This document shows positions 34,194 through 42,850 of a DNA stretch of 64,000 nucleotides, piece after piece. The stretch is taken from contig NZ_VLLB01000012.1 in NCBI RefSeq assembly GCF_007830455.1, forward strand, positions 108,212 through 172,211, in the 5' to 3' direction. How positions within the stretch are numbered: the stretch's first letter is position 1; each line of letters opens with the position of its first letter. The notes beneath the pieces were generated by a model. The model did no database searches and had not been told where the DNA came from. It saw only the letters and a program-made list of their open reading frames with translations. A program made the translations under genes and the position numbers. The DNA comes from Pseudoduganella lurida. GTDB taxonomy: Bacteria > Pseudomonadota > Gammaproteobacteria > Burkholderiales > Burkholderiaceae_D.

Positions 34194-35003
34194 CTAGGCC
34201 AGTTTCAGGGTCGCCACGATCGGCGCATGGTCGGACAGCTTGGCCCACAACGGGCCATGCAGGACCTCTGCCGATTCTACCTTGAAGCCGCGCACATAGA
34301 TGCGATCGAGGCGGAAGAAGGGCAAGGCGGATGGGAAGGTGCGGGCCGGACGGACGGCAGCCTGCCGCCGCGCCAGGGTACGGACCAGGTCGCCCAGGCT
34401 GGAGCGGGAAGCCACTTCGTCGAACACCTCCACCACTCCCAGCGCCTTGCGCAGTTTGGCGCTGAGGGTATTGCGCCAGTCATTGAAATCGCCGGCGATG
34501 ATCACCGGTTCGCCGTTCGGGGCGGACAGCCTGACCGCCTCGATCAGCGCATCGACCTGCCGCACGCGGCTGCGTTCGAACAGGCCGAGGTGGATCACGA
34601 AGCAGTGCACGGCGCCCTGCGGCGTCTCGACGACGGAGTGCAGGATGCCGCGCTTTTCATAGGCATGATCCGAGATATCGGTATTGGTCCATTTCTGGAT
34701 CGGGTAGCGCGACAGCAGCGCGTTGCCATGGTGGCCATGGTCGTACTGCGCGTTCAGGCCATACACCGACTGGTGCGACTCGCCGGCAAAGAATTCGTGC
34801 TGGCTGCCGGTGGGCCAATGGCGCGTGCCGTGGCGCTCTTCGCCATACAGCGCGGCGATGCGGTCGTGCTGGCCCTGCACTTCCTGCAGGAAGATCAGCT
34901 CCGCATCAAAGCACTCGATGGCCTGCTTCAGCGCGACCACCCGCGGCTTGCTGCGGTAGGAAACGCCCTTGTGGATGTTGTAGGTGGCGACTTTGATCTT
35001 CAT
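34194..35003 (-). CDS. Endonuclease/exonuclease/phosphatase family protein, YbhP-like
   Basis: 269 residues of the DNase I-like fold: TYNIHKGVS near 7-15, IFLQEVQGQHDRI near 36-48 (metal-binding Glu), YDHGHHGNALLSRYPI near 84, VIIAGDFNDWR near 159-168 and the C-terminal LSDHAPIVATL. All metal and catalytic residues of the family are present. The substrate is not known; the constant link to clsB suggests phospholipid or membrane phosphodiester work. Start ATG at 35003. Confidence 0.85.
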   Translation of the reverse strand: MKIKVATYNIHKGVSYRSKPRVVALKQAIECFDAELIFLQEVQGQHDRIAALYGEERHGTRHWPTGSQHEFFAGESHQSVYGLNAQYDHGHHGNALLSRYPIQKWTNTDISDHAYEKRGILHSVVETPQGAVHCFVIHLGLFERSRVRQVDALIEAVRLSAPNGEPVIIAGDFNDWRNTLSAKLRKALGVVEVFDEVASRSSLGDLVRTLARRQAAVRPARTFPSALPFFRLDRIYVRGFKVESAEVLHGPLWAKLSDHAPIVATLKLA

Positions 35004-35078
35004 GCAATGATTCTAGCCCCAAGCTGGATTCTTTTCTCGCGGCAATCGTGCGCGGGGGACACGATTGCAGGCCGGCCT

Positions 35079-35537
35079 TCAGCGGCCCAGCACGCGGGGC
35101 AGCTGCAGCACCGCTTCGGCATTGGAACTGCTGAAACACTTGTCGGCCGCTTCCAGGTAGGGCAGCCACACGTGCGCCGTGTGCTCGCGCGGCGACAGCA
35201 GGATGGGAATATCGCGCGGCACTTCCACGCTGAACACGTGCTCCGTGTTGTGCGTGACGCCGGGCGCATAACGGTGCCGCCAGACGGGATAGATCTCGTA
35301 GACGTTCGACAGGTGCCAGTCGCGGAGAACGATGCGTTCGCCATCGGCGACGATGCCCGTCTCTTCGAATAGCTCGCGCGTGGCCGTGGCGGGCAGTGGC
35401 TCGTCGGGTGCATCCAGCGAGCCCGTGACGGACTGCCAGAAGCCGGGATTGCCGGCCCGCTCGATCAGCAGCACCTCCAGGTCGGCGGTGTGGATGACGA
35501 CGAGGACGGATTCGGGGATTTTGTAGGGTTTGGTCAT
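35079..35537 (-). CDS. nudB: Dihydroneopterin triphosphate pyrophosphatase (Nudix)
   Basis: 152 residues with a Nudix box at about 38-62: G-x6-E-x7-RELFEETGI, which has one residue more in the first loop than the consensus. It removes pyrophosphate from dihydroneopterin triphosphate in folate synthesis. KIPESVLVVIHTADLEVLLIERAGNPGFWQSVTGSL follows E. coli NudB. The reading frame is open far upstream, antisense to aspS, but the ATG at 35537 gives the family length. aspS-nudB is a conserved pair; here they are 257 bases apart with repeats between. Confidence 0.9.
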   Translation of the reverse strand: MTKPYKIPESVLVVIHTADLEVLLIERAGNPGFWQSVTGSLDAPDEPLPATATRELFEETGIVADGERIVLRDWHLSNVYEIYPVWRHRYAPGVTHNTEHVFSVEVPRDIPILLSPREHTAHVWLPYLEAADKCFSSSNAEAVLQLPRVLGR

Positions 35538-35545
35538 CGGTGGGC

Positions 35546-35668
35546 GATGTCGCAAAGGGCGGCTGCGCCGGGGTTTCTTGATGTCGCAAGCGGCGGCTGC
35601 GTCGCAGGGTCTGTCCCCGGTGTTTGCCGGCGACACCGGCACGCCAGGGAAAACCGGGGTCAGTCCCT
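35546..35668. repeat. Direct and inverted repeats between aspS and nudB
   Basis: A 22-bp direct repeat (35546-35567 and 35580-35601, 20 of 22 identical, GATGTCGCAA...GGCGGCTGCG) is followed by an imperfect inverted repeat (35606-35625 and 35649-35668, 16 of 20 pairs) containing AGGGTCTGTCCCCGG and GGGGTCAGTCCCT. The inner GCCGGCGACACCGGC is a further hairpin at 35626-35640. It belongs to the same core family as the repeats at 3475, 32569 and 61218. Confidence 0.65.
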
Positions 35669-35752
35669 GATGCTGCCGGCAACTACGGATACATGACCAC
35701 TTACCGGGGCGGTACGGCGATCCGGCAGACCCCAGGCATCCGCCGCAGGTGT

Positions 35753-35779
35753 AAAAAAGGGCGCCTGCAGCGCCCTTTT
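35753..35779 (-). terminator. Rho-independent terminator of aspS
   Basis: AAAAGGGCGC / GCGCCCTTTT arms (35755-35764 and 35770-35779) with a 5-base loop and a six-T run on the minus strand, 16 bases after the aspS stop. nudB therefore needs its own promoter or read-through. Confidence 0.85.
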
Positions 35780-35794
35780 CTCCATCAGCGAAAC

Positions 35795-37600
35795 TCAGCC
35801 AGCCACTTTCGGCTCGGCCGCGCGCAGGCGGATGTGCAGCTCTTTCAGCTGCTTCTCGTCCACTTCCGACGGCGCATGCGTCAGCAGATCCTGGGCGCGC
35901 TGCGTTTTCGGGAACGCGATCACGTCGCGGATCGAATCGGACTTCGTCATCAGCGTGACGATGCGGTCCAGGCCGAACGCCAGGCCACCGTGCGGCGGCG
36001 CGCCGTACTGCAGCGCGTCCAGCAGGAAGCCGAACTTCAGGCGCGCTTCGTCCGGGCCGATCTTCAGTGCGCGGAACACCTTCGACTGCACGTCTTCGCG
36101 GTGGATACGGATCGAACCGCCGCCCAGTTCCCAGCCGTTCAGCACCATGTCGTAGGCCTTGGCGATGCAGGCGCCCGGGTTGGTTTCCAGCAGGTCCTCG
36201 TGGCCGTCCTTCGGCGCCGTGAACGGGTGGTGCGTGGCGGTCCAGCGATCGTCTTCCTCGTCGTATTCGAACATCGGGAAGTCGATCACCCACAGCGGTG
36301 CCCACACGTCGTCGAACAGGCCGTTCTTCTTGCCGAACTCGGAGTGGCCGATCTTCACGCGCAGCGCGCCGATCGCGTCGTTGACGACTTTTGCCTTGTC
36401 AGCGCCGAAGAAGATCAGGTCGCCGTCTTCGGCGCCCGTCAGTGCCAGGATCTGCGCCAGCGCTTCGTCGTTGATGTTCTTGACGATCGGCGACTGCAGG
36501 CCGTCACGGCCCTTGGCCTTCTCGTTGACCTTGATGTAGGCGAGACCTTTCGCGCCATAGATGGCGACGAACTGGGTGTACGCGTCGATTTCCGAACGCG
36601 GCATCTCGGCGCCTTTCGGTACGCGCATGCCGACCACGCGGCCGTTCGGCATGTTCGCGGCGGCGGCGAAGACCTTGAAGTCGACGGACTTCATCACGTC
36701 GGTCAGTTCGGTGAACTGCAGCTTGACGCGCATGTCCGGTTTATCGGAACCGTAGGAGCCCATCGCTTCGGAGAAGTTCATCACCGGGAACGGGTTCGGC
36801 AGGTCGATGGCCAGCGTGTTCTTGAACACCTTGCGGATCATGTCCTCGAACAGGTCACGGATTTCCTGCTCGCTCAGGAACGAGGTCTCGCAGTCGATCT
36901 GCGTGAATTCCGGCTGGCGGTCGGCGCGCAGGTCTTCGTCGCGGAAGCACTTGGTGATCTGGTAGTAGCGGTCGAAGTTGGCGACCATCAGCAGCTGCTT
37001 GAACAGCTGCGGCGACTGCGGCAGCGCGAAGAACTGGCCGGCGTTCACGCGGGATGGCACCAGGTAGTCACGCGCGCCTTCCGGCGTGGACTTGGTCAGC
37101 GTTGGCGTTTCGATGTCGATGAAGCCCAGGTCGTCCAGGTACTTGCGCACTTCCATCGTCACCTTGTAGCGCAGGCGCAGGTTGTTCTGCATCTGCGGGC
37201 GGCGCAGGTCCAGCACGCGGTGCGTCAGGCGGGTGGTTTCGGACAGGTTGTCGTCGTCCAGCTGGAACGGCACGGCCACGGACGGGTTCAGCACTTCCAG
37301 TTCCGAGCAGATCACTTCGATCTTGCCGGACTTCAGGTTGCTGTTCACGGTACCGGCCAGGCGGTCCTTCACCACGCCGGTGACGCGCAGGCAGAACTCG
37401 TTACGTACGGCTTCGGCCACCTTGAACACTTCGGCCTGCTCGGGATTGCAGACGATCTGCACCAGGCCTTCGCGGTCGCGCAGGTCGATGAAGATGACGC
37501 CGCCGTGGTCGCGACGACGGTGCACCCAGCCGCACAGGCTGACGGTCTGGCCCAGCAGGGCTTCGGTGGTGAGGCCGCAGTAATGAGTACGCATTGACAT
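35795..37600 (-). CDS. aspS: Aspartyl-tRNA synthetase, probably non-discriminating
   Basis: 601-residue class II synthetase of bacterial type: N-terminal OB-fold anticodon domain (1-105), catalytic core with PTLTKSTPEGARDYLVPSR, CFRDEDLRADRQPEFTQID and GLAFGLDRIVTLM, and the GAD insertion domain in between (about 285-410). His in RRRDHGG and Gly in DRLAGTV stand where Pseudomonas aeruginosa has His31 and Gly82, the residues linked to charging both tRNA-Asp and tRNA-Asn; E. coli has Leu and Lys. This suggests an enzyme working with GatCAB. Starts at 37600 or 37594 (MSMRTHY or MRTHY) are both possible. The gene is followed by a strong terminator. Confidence 0.95.
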   Translation of the reverse strand: MSMRTHYCGLTTEALLGQTVSLCGWVHRRRDHGGVIFIDLRDREGLVQIVCNPEQAEVFKVAEAVRNEFCLRVTGVVKDRLAGTVNSNLKSGKIEVICSELEVLNPSVAVPFQLDDDNLSETTRLTHRVLDLRRPQMQNNLRLRYKVTMEVRKYLDDLGFIDIETPTLTKSTPEGARDYLVPSRVNAGQFFALPQSPQLFKQLLMVANFDRYYQITKCFRDEDLRADRQPEFTQIDCETSFLSEQEIRDLFEDMIRKVFKNTLAIDLPNPFPVMNFSEAMGSYGSDKPDMRVKLQFTELTDVMKSVDFKVFAAAANMPNGRVVGMRVPKGAEMPRSEIDAYTQFVAIYGAKGLAYIKVNEKAKGRDGLQSPIVKNINDEALAQILALTGAEDGDLIFFGADKAKVVNDAIGALRVKIGHSEFGKKNGLFDDVWAPLWVIDFPMFEYDEEDDRWTATHHPFTAPKDGHEDLLETNPGACIAKAYDMVLNGWELGGGSIRIHREDVQSKVFRALKIGPDEARLKFGFLLDALQYGAPPHGGLAFGLDRIVTLMTKSDSIRDVIAFPKTQRAQDLLTHAPSEVDEKQLKELHIRLRAAEPKVAG

Positions 37601-37641
37601 GGTTGATTCTCGATTCAAGTTGATTTGTTTTATTCGGGCGT

Positions 37642-38238
37642 TTAGTCGGGCGCTACCACGCCCATCGATACGATGTACTTCAGGGCGGCATCGACGGTCA
37701 TGTCGAGTTCCACCACCTTGTCGCGCGCCAGCATCAGGAAGAAGCCGGAGGTCGGGTTCGGCGTCGTGGGCACGTACACGCTCACATAGTCTCCCACCAG
37801 GTGGTTTTTCACGTCGCCACCCGGCACGCCGGTCAGGAAGCCGATGGTGTACGAATCCGCGTGCGGGTACGGGATCAGCACGGCCTTGCGGAACGCGTTG
37901 CCGGACGACGAGAACAGCGTGTCCGACACCTGCTTCACGCTGCCGTACAGCGAGCTGACGACGGGAATGCGGTTCAGCAGCCGTTCCCACTGGCGCAGCA
38001 CGAAGTTGCCGATCAGGTTGTTCGCCAGCAGGCCGACGATGAACACGATCAGCAGCGTCAGGATGGCGCCCAGCCCGGGAATGTCGAAGCCGAACAGCGT
38101 GTGCGGCTGCCAGCGTTCCGGCACGAACAGCAGCGACTGGTCCAGCGTGCCGATGACGAGGTTCAGCACCCAGGCCGTGATCGCCAGCGGCACCAGCACC
38201 AGCAGGCCCGTGAGGAAGCACTTGCGGATCAGGCTCAT
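37642..38238 (-). CDS. DUF502 membrane protein
   Basis: 198 residues with two N-terminal membrane helices at about 7-29 and 55-80 (KCFLTGLLVLVPLAITAWVL, LGAILTLLIVFIVGLLANNLI) and a soluble C-terminal part (RIPVVSSLYGSVKQVSDTLF, VYVPTTPNPTSGFFLML) characteristic of DUF502. Function unknown; it is held between fmdB and aspS in many betaproteobacteria. ATG at 38238; the frame upstream overlaps fmdB and has no ribosome site. Confidence 0.88.
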   Translation of the reverse strand: MSLIRKCFLTGLLVLVPLAITAWVLNLVIGTLDQSLLFVPERWQPHTLFGFDIPGLGAILTLLIVFIVGLLANNLIGNFVLRQWERLLNRIPVVSSLYGSVKQVSDTLFSSSGNAFRKAVLIPYPHADSYTIGFLTGVPGGDVKNHLVGDYVSVYVPTTPNPTSGFFLMLARDKVVELDMTVDAALKYIVSMGVVAPD

Positions 38239-38245
38239 CGGCGGC

Positions 38246-38560
38246 TTACTTCTTGTCACCGGTGCCGGTCGCGGCCGCCACGGTTGGCGTCGCCGGCGTT
38301 GCTCCAGACGGGGCCGATTCCGTCGCCGCAGGGGCATCGCTCCTGGCACCGCTGGCCACGCCGGTGGCCGGCGCATTGCCGCCCCGGAAATCGGTCACGT
38401 ACCAGCCCGTGCCTTTCAGCTGGAAGCCGGCCGCCGTCACCTGCTTCTTGAAGCTGGACTGGCCGCAGGAGGGGCACACGGTGAGCTGCGGATCGGAGAT
38501 CTTCTGCAGCACATCCTTGGCAAAGCCGCACTCCTCGCAGCGGTAGGCATAGATAGGCAT
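38246..38560 (-). CDS. FmdB-family zinc-ribbon protein
   Basis: 104 residues: an FmdB zinc ribbon at 1-42 with two CxxC pairs (YRCEECG and TVCPSCGQS), the sequence FQLKGTGWYVTDF near 52-64, and a low-complexity Ala/Thr/Pro tail. FmdB-type regulators of unknown exact role commonly precede DUF502-aspS. The tail shows signs of drift in composition and is not conserved in the family. Confidence 0.9.
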   Translation of the reverse strand: MPIYAYRCEECGFAKDVLQKISDPQLTVCPSCGQSSFKKQVTAAGFQLKGTGWYVTDFRGGNAPATGVASGARSDAPAATESAPSGATPATPTVAAATGTGDKK

Positions 38561-38648
38561 TCTTACTCCGCGAAAAACATCAAAAACCCTGCATTATAAA
38601 GTGTTTTGGCGGGAACTATGGGATTTGGGCAGGATGATGACTGATGGG

Positions 38649-38743
38649 CCCGTGTCAGCTAGGGTCAGGCACCGTGACACGGGTTCAACAGCAGAGCGAC
38701 AGCTGAGCCCGTATCATGGTGCCTGGCACCATGACACGGGCTC
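38649..38743. repeat. Two hairpins with TGACACGGG / GGCACC cores
   Basis: First hairpin: perfect 9-bp arms CCCGTGTCA (38649-38657) and TGACACGGG (38675-38683) enclosing GGGTCAGGCACC. Second: arms 38705-38723 and 38725-38743, 19 bp with one mismatch around a single T, a nearly perfect 39-bp palindrome ending in TGACACGGGCTC. They lie between fmdB and the upstream methyltransferase and probably end its transcript. Confidence 0.8.
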
Positions 38744-38752
38744 GACAGTGTA

Positions 38753-39370
38753 TTAGCGGCGGCGCCACTCCAGCCAGCGCTCGCGGCCGGCGAAGACGGG
38801 CAGCGAGTCGGTGACGGCTTCGTCGGCGGCCAGCGTGAACCAGGGGGCGAGCAGCGCGTCGAGCTGGCTGCGCTCGATGGCGAACGGCGGACCGGATTCG
38901 GTGGGACCGAGGAAGAAGTAGCCGGCCAGCAGGCCACCGGACGGCAGCAGCTCGGCCCAGCGCCGGGCGACATCCGGCCAGCGCTCCGGCGTCAGCGCGC
39001 ACAGGAAGGCGCGCTCGTAGATGACGTCCAGCGGCTTTGGCGGCTGATAGGTAAAGAAGTCGGCCTGGACGATGCGCTCGGGCCAGCGCCGCACCACCTG
39101 GTGTGCGCGGGCGATGGCTTCCGGTGCGAAGTCGACGGCCGTGGCATCCCAGCCCGCCTCGCCCATCAGGTCCAGCTCGTAGGCGGAGCCGGCGCCGGGG
39201 ATCAGCGCCACCGGCGGCCTGATCGAGGCATCGACCGCTGCATCGGCGGCCGCCACCAGGCGGCGCAGGCGCTCCGGGATGCCGCCCTTGTCCCAGGGCG
39301 TGAAGCTTTTCGTGAAGCGCTCGTCCCAGAACGCGGGAGACAGCGGGTCGCGGTGCGCGAAGTCGGTCAT
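38753..39370 (-). CDS. SAM-dependent methyltransferase, TPMT-like
   Basis: 205 residues resembling the thiopurine S-methyltransferase family: FWDERFTKSFTPWDKGGIPERL near 14-35 (the family opening W-x6-F-x3-PWD), the SAM loop VALIPGAGSAYELDLMGEAGWDATAVDFAPEAI near 54-86, and VIYERAFLCAL near 115. Bacterial members methylate small thiols or metalloids (for example tellurite or selenite); the substrate is not readable. It follows ubiB directly, so it may be co-transcribed with the ubiquinone genes without a known link. Confidence 0.85.
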   Translation of the reverse strand: MTDFAHRDPLSPAFWDERFTKSFTPWDKGGIPERLRRLVAAADAAVDASIRPPVALIPGAGSAYELDLMGEAGWDATAVDFAPEAIARAHQVVRRWPERIVQADFFTYQPPKPLDVIYERAFLCALTPERWPDVARRWAELLPSGGLLAGYFFLGPTESGPPFAIERSQLDALLAPWFTLAADEAVTDSLPVFAGRERWLEWRRR

Positions 39371-40939
39371 CTACAGGGCTCCATGCCAGCGCAGCCAGGC
39401 CTGGAAACCCACGGCGCCGGCCGCGAATGCGCCAACGAAATAGACAAAGAAGCTCAGCATCCGGTTGGTGCGGCGCTGCTCGTCGGCGAGCTCGCGCAGC
39501 AGGCGGTTGGTGCTGTCGTCGCGTTCCCCCAGCCGTGCCAGCGCCTGGTGCGCCAGCCGCGGCAGCTGCGGCAGGATGTGCGAGTAGCGCGGCGCCTCGG
39601 CCTTCAGCTTGTCCAGCAGGCCGCGCCAGCCCACCTGCTCGGACACCCAGCGCTCCAGGTGCGGTTTCGCCGTCTTCCACAGGTCCAGGTTGGGATCGAG
39701 CACGCGGCCCATGCCTTCCACGTTCAGCAGCGTCTTCTGCAGCAGCACCAGTTGCGGCTGCACTTCCACGTTGAAGCGGCGCGAGGTCTGGAACAAGCGT
39801 AGCAAAATCTGGCCGAACGAGATGTCCTTCAGCGGCCGGTCGAAGATCGGCTCGCAGCAGGCGCGCACGGCCGCTTCCAGCTCGTCGACGCGGGTCTCCT
39901 TCGGCGCCCAGCCCGATTCGATGTGCGCCTCGGCCACGCGCTTGTAGTCGCGGCGAAAGAACGCCAGGAAGTTCTGCGACAGGTAATCCTTGTCGTAGTC
40001 GTTCAGCGTGCCCACGATGCCGAAGTCCAGCGCGATGTAGCGCCCGAACGTTTCCGGCTCGATCGACACGAGGATGTTCCCCGGGTGCATGTCGGCATGG
40101 AAGAAGCCGTCGCGGAACACCTGCGTGAAGAAGATCTCCACGCCGTCGCTGGCCAGCTTCTTCATGTCCACGCCCGCCTCGATCAGCCGCTCGATCTGCG
40201 ACACGGGGATGCCGTGCATGCGCTCCATCGTGATCACGCTGCTGGAGCAGTAGTCCCAGAACATCTCCGGCACCATCAGCAGGTTCGATTCGGCGAAGTT
40301 GCGGCGCAGCTGGGCGGCGTTGGCGGCCTCGCGCATCAGGTCCAGCTCGTCGTGCAGGTACTTGTCGAACTCGCCGACGACTTCCTTCATCTTGAGGCGG
40401 TGGGCATCCTTCCACACGCGGTTGATGAAATCGGCGGCCAGGTGCATCAGCGCCACGTCCTCGTCGATCAGCTTCTTCATGCCCGGGCGCAGCACCTTGA
40501 CGGCCACCTGCGTGCCATCGGGCAGTACGGCAAAGTGCACCTGCGCGATGGAAGCAGAAGCGACCGGCACGCGTTCGAAGCGGGCATACAGCTGGTCCGG
40601 ATGGGCGCCCAGCGAGCGCTCGATCTGGGCGATGGCCAGGTCGGAATCGAACGGCGGCACGCGGTCCTGCAGCTTGGACAGTTCCAGCACGATGTCGGGC
40701 GGCACCAGGTCGCTGCGGGTGGACAGCACCTGCCCCAGCTTGACGAAGATGGGGCCCAGCTCTTCGAGCGCCATGCGCAGGCGGATGGCGCGCGGCGTCG
40801 ACAGGTTGCGCCAGAAAAATGCGGTATCGAGGAAGCGGTTGATGCCCGGCCTGTCGAAGCCGGAGATCGCGATCTCGTCGAGGCCATACTTGACGAGCAC
40901 ACGCAGGATCTTGATCAGGCGAAGGAATTTCAGGATCAT
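39371..40939 (-). CDS. ubiB: UbiB, ABC1/ADCK-type atypical kinase for ubiquinone synthesis
   Basis: 522 residues. The UbiB family KxGQ motif appears as FVKLGQVLSTRSDLVPPDI near 62-80. The nucleotide-binding ARFERVPVASASIAQVH (alanine-rich loop), VAVKVLRPG, FFHADMHPGNILV and LDFGIVGTL follow. Two C-terminal hydrophobic segments (MLSFFVYFVGAFAAGAVGFQAW) anchor it in the inner membrane. UbiB is needed for aerobic ubiquinone production, probably by ATP-driven extraction of lipid intermediates. The start (MILKFLRLIKILRVLVKYG) overlaps the ubiJ stop as ATGA. The reading frame upstream is only a shadow. Confidence 0.95.
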   Translation of the reverse strand: MILKFLRLIKILRVLVKYGLDEIAISGFDRPGINRFLDTAFFWRNLSTPRAIRLRMALEELGPIFVKLGQVLSTRSDLVPPDIVLELSKLQDRVPPFDSDLAIAQIERSLGAHPDQLYARFERVPVASASIAQVHFAVLPDGTQVAVKVLRPGMKKLIDEDVALMHLAADFINRVWKDAHRLKMKEVVGEFDKYLHDELDLMREAANAAQLRRNFAESNLLMVPEMFWDYCSSSVITMERMHGIPVSQIERLIEAGVDMKKLASDGVEIFFTQVFRDGFFHADMHPGNILVSIEPETFGRYIALDFGIVGTLNDYDKDYLSQNFLAFFRRDYKRVAEAHIESGWAPKETRVDELEAAVRACCEPIFDRPLKDISFGQILLRLFQTSRRFNVEVQPQLVLLQKTLLNVEGMGRVLDPNLDLWKTAKPHLERWVSEQVGWRGLLDKLKAEAPRYSHILPQLPRLAHQALARLGERDDSTNRLLRELADEQRRTNRMLSFFVYFVGAFAAGAVGFQAWLRWHGAL

Positions 40940-41625
40940 CAGGTTTCCGTGGTGGGCGCCGGGCCGCTGTGCTGGACGGCAGGCGCCGGGGCGCTTCCCT
41001 TCAGGTTCTTTTCCACACGCTCCAGCCGCTTGGCGAAGCGCTCGACATCGTCGCGCAGGCGCGTCACATCGCTGGCGAAGCTTTCGGTCGTGCTCGGACG
41101 CACCAGCACCGGATTCTCTTCCAGGAAGTACTCGGCCACGTTCTCGGTGAACTTGCGGTGGCCCTGCTGCAGCGAGGCAAAGGCCGCCTTTGCGCCATCG
41201 ACGAGCCGCACGGCCGCGACCGGTCCGAACAGCTTTTCCAGGTCGTGCTCGGCTTCCCAGCGCAGCGACTGCGACAGCCGCGAGATGGCGTTGGCGAATT
41301 CGGCATCGCCCTCGATCTGCACATACGAGAAGGCGCGCTCGCGGTTCCGGGCGATCAGCGGCAGGTCGGACAGCTTGACGCGGATGGTGACGGCGGCGGC
41401 CTGCGCGGCATCGGCGGCCTCCACCATGCCATCGGCCGCCACGCGCAGGCGCAGCTCGGCCGGCGACGCATCGATGCGGGCGACCTTGCCGGCAAACTGC
41501 TTCAGCTCGCCACGTGCCCACGGCTCCTGGGCCAGCAGATGGTTGATCGTGGCAGCGGCGGGCGTGCTCAAGCTGGGAAGCCCGGCCGACAGCCCGTCGG
41601 GCAACGGGATAGGGAATGGAAACAT
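40939..41625 (-). CDS. ubiJ: UbiJ, SCP2-domain ubiquinone biosynthesis accessory protein
   Basis: 228 residues. An SCP2-like lipid-binding domain is at about 15-115 (ATINHLLAQEPWARGELKQFAGKVARI, VTIRVKLSDLPLIARNRERAFSYVQIEGDAEFANAISRLS), followed by a helical tail (ESFASDVTRLRDDVERFAKRLERVEKNL) that can form a coiled coil. UbiJ is the scaffold of the soluble Ubi complex and binds ubiquinone precursors. I chose the ATG at 41625 (MFPFPIPLPDGL); a start at 41661 lacks family resemblance. It stands between the ubiE-side genes and ubiB in the standard order. Confidence 0.9.
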   Translation of the reverse strand: MFPFPIPLPDGLSAGLPSLSTPAAATINHLLAQEPWARGELKQFAGKVARIDASPAELRLRVAADGMVEAADAAQAAAVTIRVKLSDLPLIARNRERAFSYVQIEGDAEFANAISRLSQSLRWEAEHDLEKLFGPVAAVRLVDGAKAAFASLQQGHRKFTENVAEYFLEENPVLVRPSTTESFASDVTRLRDDVERFAKRLERVEKNLKGSAPAPAVQHSGPAPTTET

Positions 41626-41651
41626 GTCTCTGGGGCGCAATCTGGCGGACG

Positions 41652-41687
41652 CAAAAAACAAAACCGCCCGGAACCATTCCGGGCGGT
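41652..41687 (-). terminator. Rho-independent terminator after the Tim44-like gene
   Basis: 11-bp arms ACCGCCCGGAA / TTCCGGGCGGT (41663-41673 and 41677-41687), a 3-base loop, and a T-rich run (TTTTGTTTTTTG) on the minus strand. It splits the Tim44-like gene from ubiJ. Confidence 0.88.
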
Positions 41688-41792
41688 CTCGATCTTACCA
41701 GTTTGCAGACGGTTAACCGTGTACGGCTTTTAACACTGCCAGCCGCCTGGCTGCATCACCGTGGTTCCATTGCCTTACTGTGCTGACCGGCA

Positions 41793-42827
41793 TTACGCCA
41801 GCTGCTGGATACCGCCCAGCAGCCAGCCGGCATTGCCCTGCACCGGCTTGACGAGGTTCCATACCTCGTTGAACGGCTCCGGCAGCGCGTCCGGTGCCGG
41901 CTTGATGCGGCCCGTGAACTGCACGGAGGCCAGGTAGTCGGTGCCGTTGTTCTCGATGCCGAGCAGCTCGCCTTCGATCTCCACCACATCCGTGTAGTCG
42001 TCCTTGCCGCCCCGTTCCTGGATCTGCATGCGCAGCTCGGCGAATACTTCCGGGGTGGTGAACTCGCGGATATCGTTCACGTCGCTCTTGTCCCAGGCGG
42101 CCTGCAGGCGGATGAAATTGCCCTTGGCATGGCGCAGGAAGGCCGCGGTATCGAAGTCCGCCGGCACGCCCCATGGCTGGTGCGGTGCGGCAGGCGCAGA
42201 ACCCGGCTTGTTCAGGTCCAGGCCCGAAGCGGCAGGCGTGACCGGATCGAACGCGGCAGGCTGCAGGCGCGAGCCGATCTCCGGCGTGGACGAACCGTTG
42301 GTGTACGCGGCATTATTGTTGATGCCGCCAGCGTTGTTGTTGCCGTTGCCGAAATTGCCATTGCCGACATTGCTGTCATTGTTGCCACCGAAGCCGCCGG
42401 AATACGCTGCGGCCGGTTTCGGCGCCGCCATCTGCGACTTGCCCTTGATGAGGCGCCAGACGAAGTAGATGGCGCCGGCGATCAGGGCGAACGTCAGGAT
42501 CGAGCCGATCGCGCTGGCCAGGGCGCCGCCCAGGCCGAAGTGCGACAGCAGCGCGCCCAGGCCGAGGCCCAGCAGCGCGCCACCCAGGATGCCCTTCCAC
42601 GGGCTCGGGCGCTTCACGGGCGCGGCCGGTGCCGGCGTCGGCTGGTTGGCGGGACGCACCTGCTGCTGCTGCGGTGCCGGTGCCGGACGGGGCGCCATGC
42701 GGTTCACGCTTTGCGACTGGCGGCCGAACGACTTGCCGCCGCCCATCGGGCGCGCGGCCAGCTCGGCCGTCATGGAGAGCGTTGCCAGTGCCAGCGTGGC
42801 AACGACGAGCAGTTTCTTCAGTTTCAT
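41793..42827 (-). CDS. Tim44-like domain membrane protein
   Basis: 344 residues: a signal or anchor at 1-25, a Pro/Gln-rich linker (PRPAPAPQQQQVRPANQPTP), two hydrophobic glycine-rich segments at about 78-130 (GALLGLGLGALLSHFGLGGAL, ILTFALIAGAIYFVWRLI), an Asn/Gly-rich low-complexity stretch (SNVGNGNFGNGNNNAGGINN), and a Tim44-like domain at about 225-344 (FDTAAFLRHAKGNFIRLQAAWDKSDVNDIREFTTPEVF). The family has no settled function in bacteria; it lies between ubiE and ubiJ in many betaproteobacteria. The Asn-rich linker is odd for such GC-rich coding DNA. Confidence 0.88.
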   Translation of the reverse strand: MKLKKLLVVATLALATLSMTAELAARPMGGGKSFGRQSQSVNRMAPRPAPAPQQQQVRPANQPTPAPAAPVKRPSPWKGILGGALLGLGLGALLSHFGLGGALASAIGSILTFALIAGAIYFVWRLIKGKSQMAAPKPAAAYSGGFGGNNDSNVGNGNFGNGNNNAGGINNNAAYTNGSSTPEIGSRLQPAAFDPVTPAASGLDLNKPGSAPAAPHQPWGVPADFDTAAFLRHAKGNFIRLQAAWDKSDVNDIREFTTPEVFAELRMQIQERGGKDDYTDVVEIEGELLGIENNGTDYLASVQFTGRIKPAPDALPEPFNEVWNLVKPVQGNAGWLLGGIQQLA

Positions 42828-42850
42828 GTCTCTATCCTTTTACTTTGGTG

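Noticed and set aside
35079..36305. Long N-terminal extension of NudB
   Set aside because: The extension is antisense to aspS and crosses repeats; the ATG at 35537 gives the family length and start.
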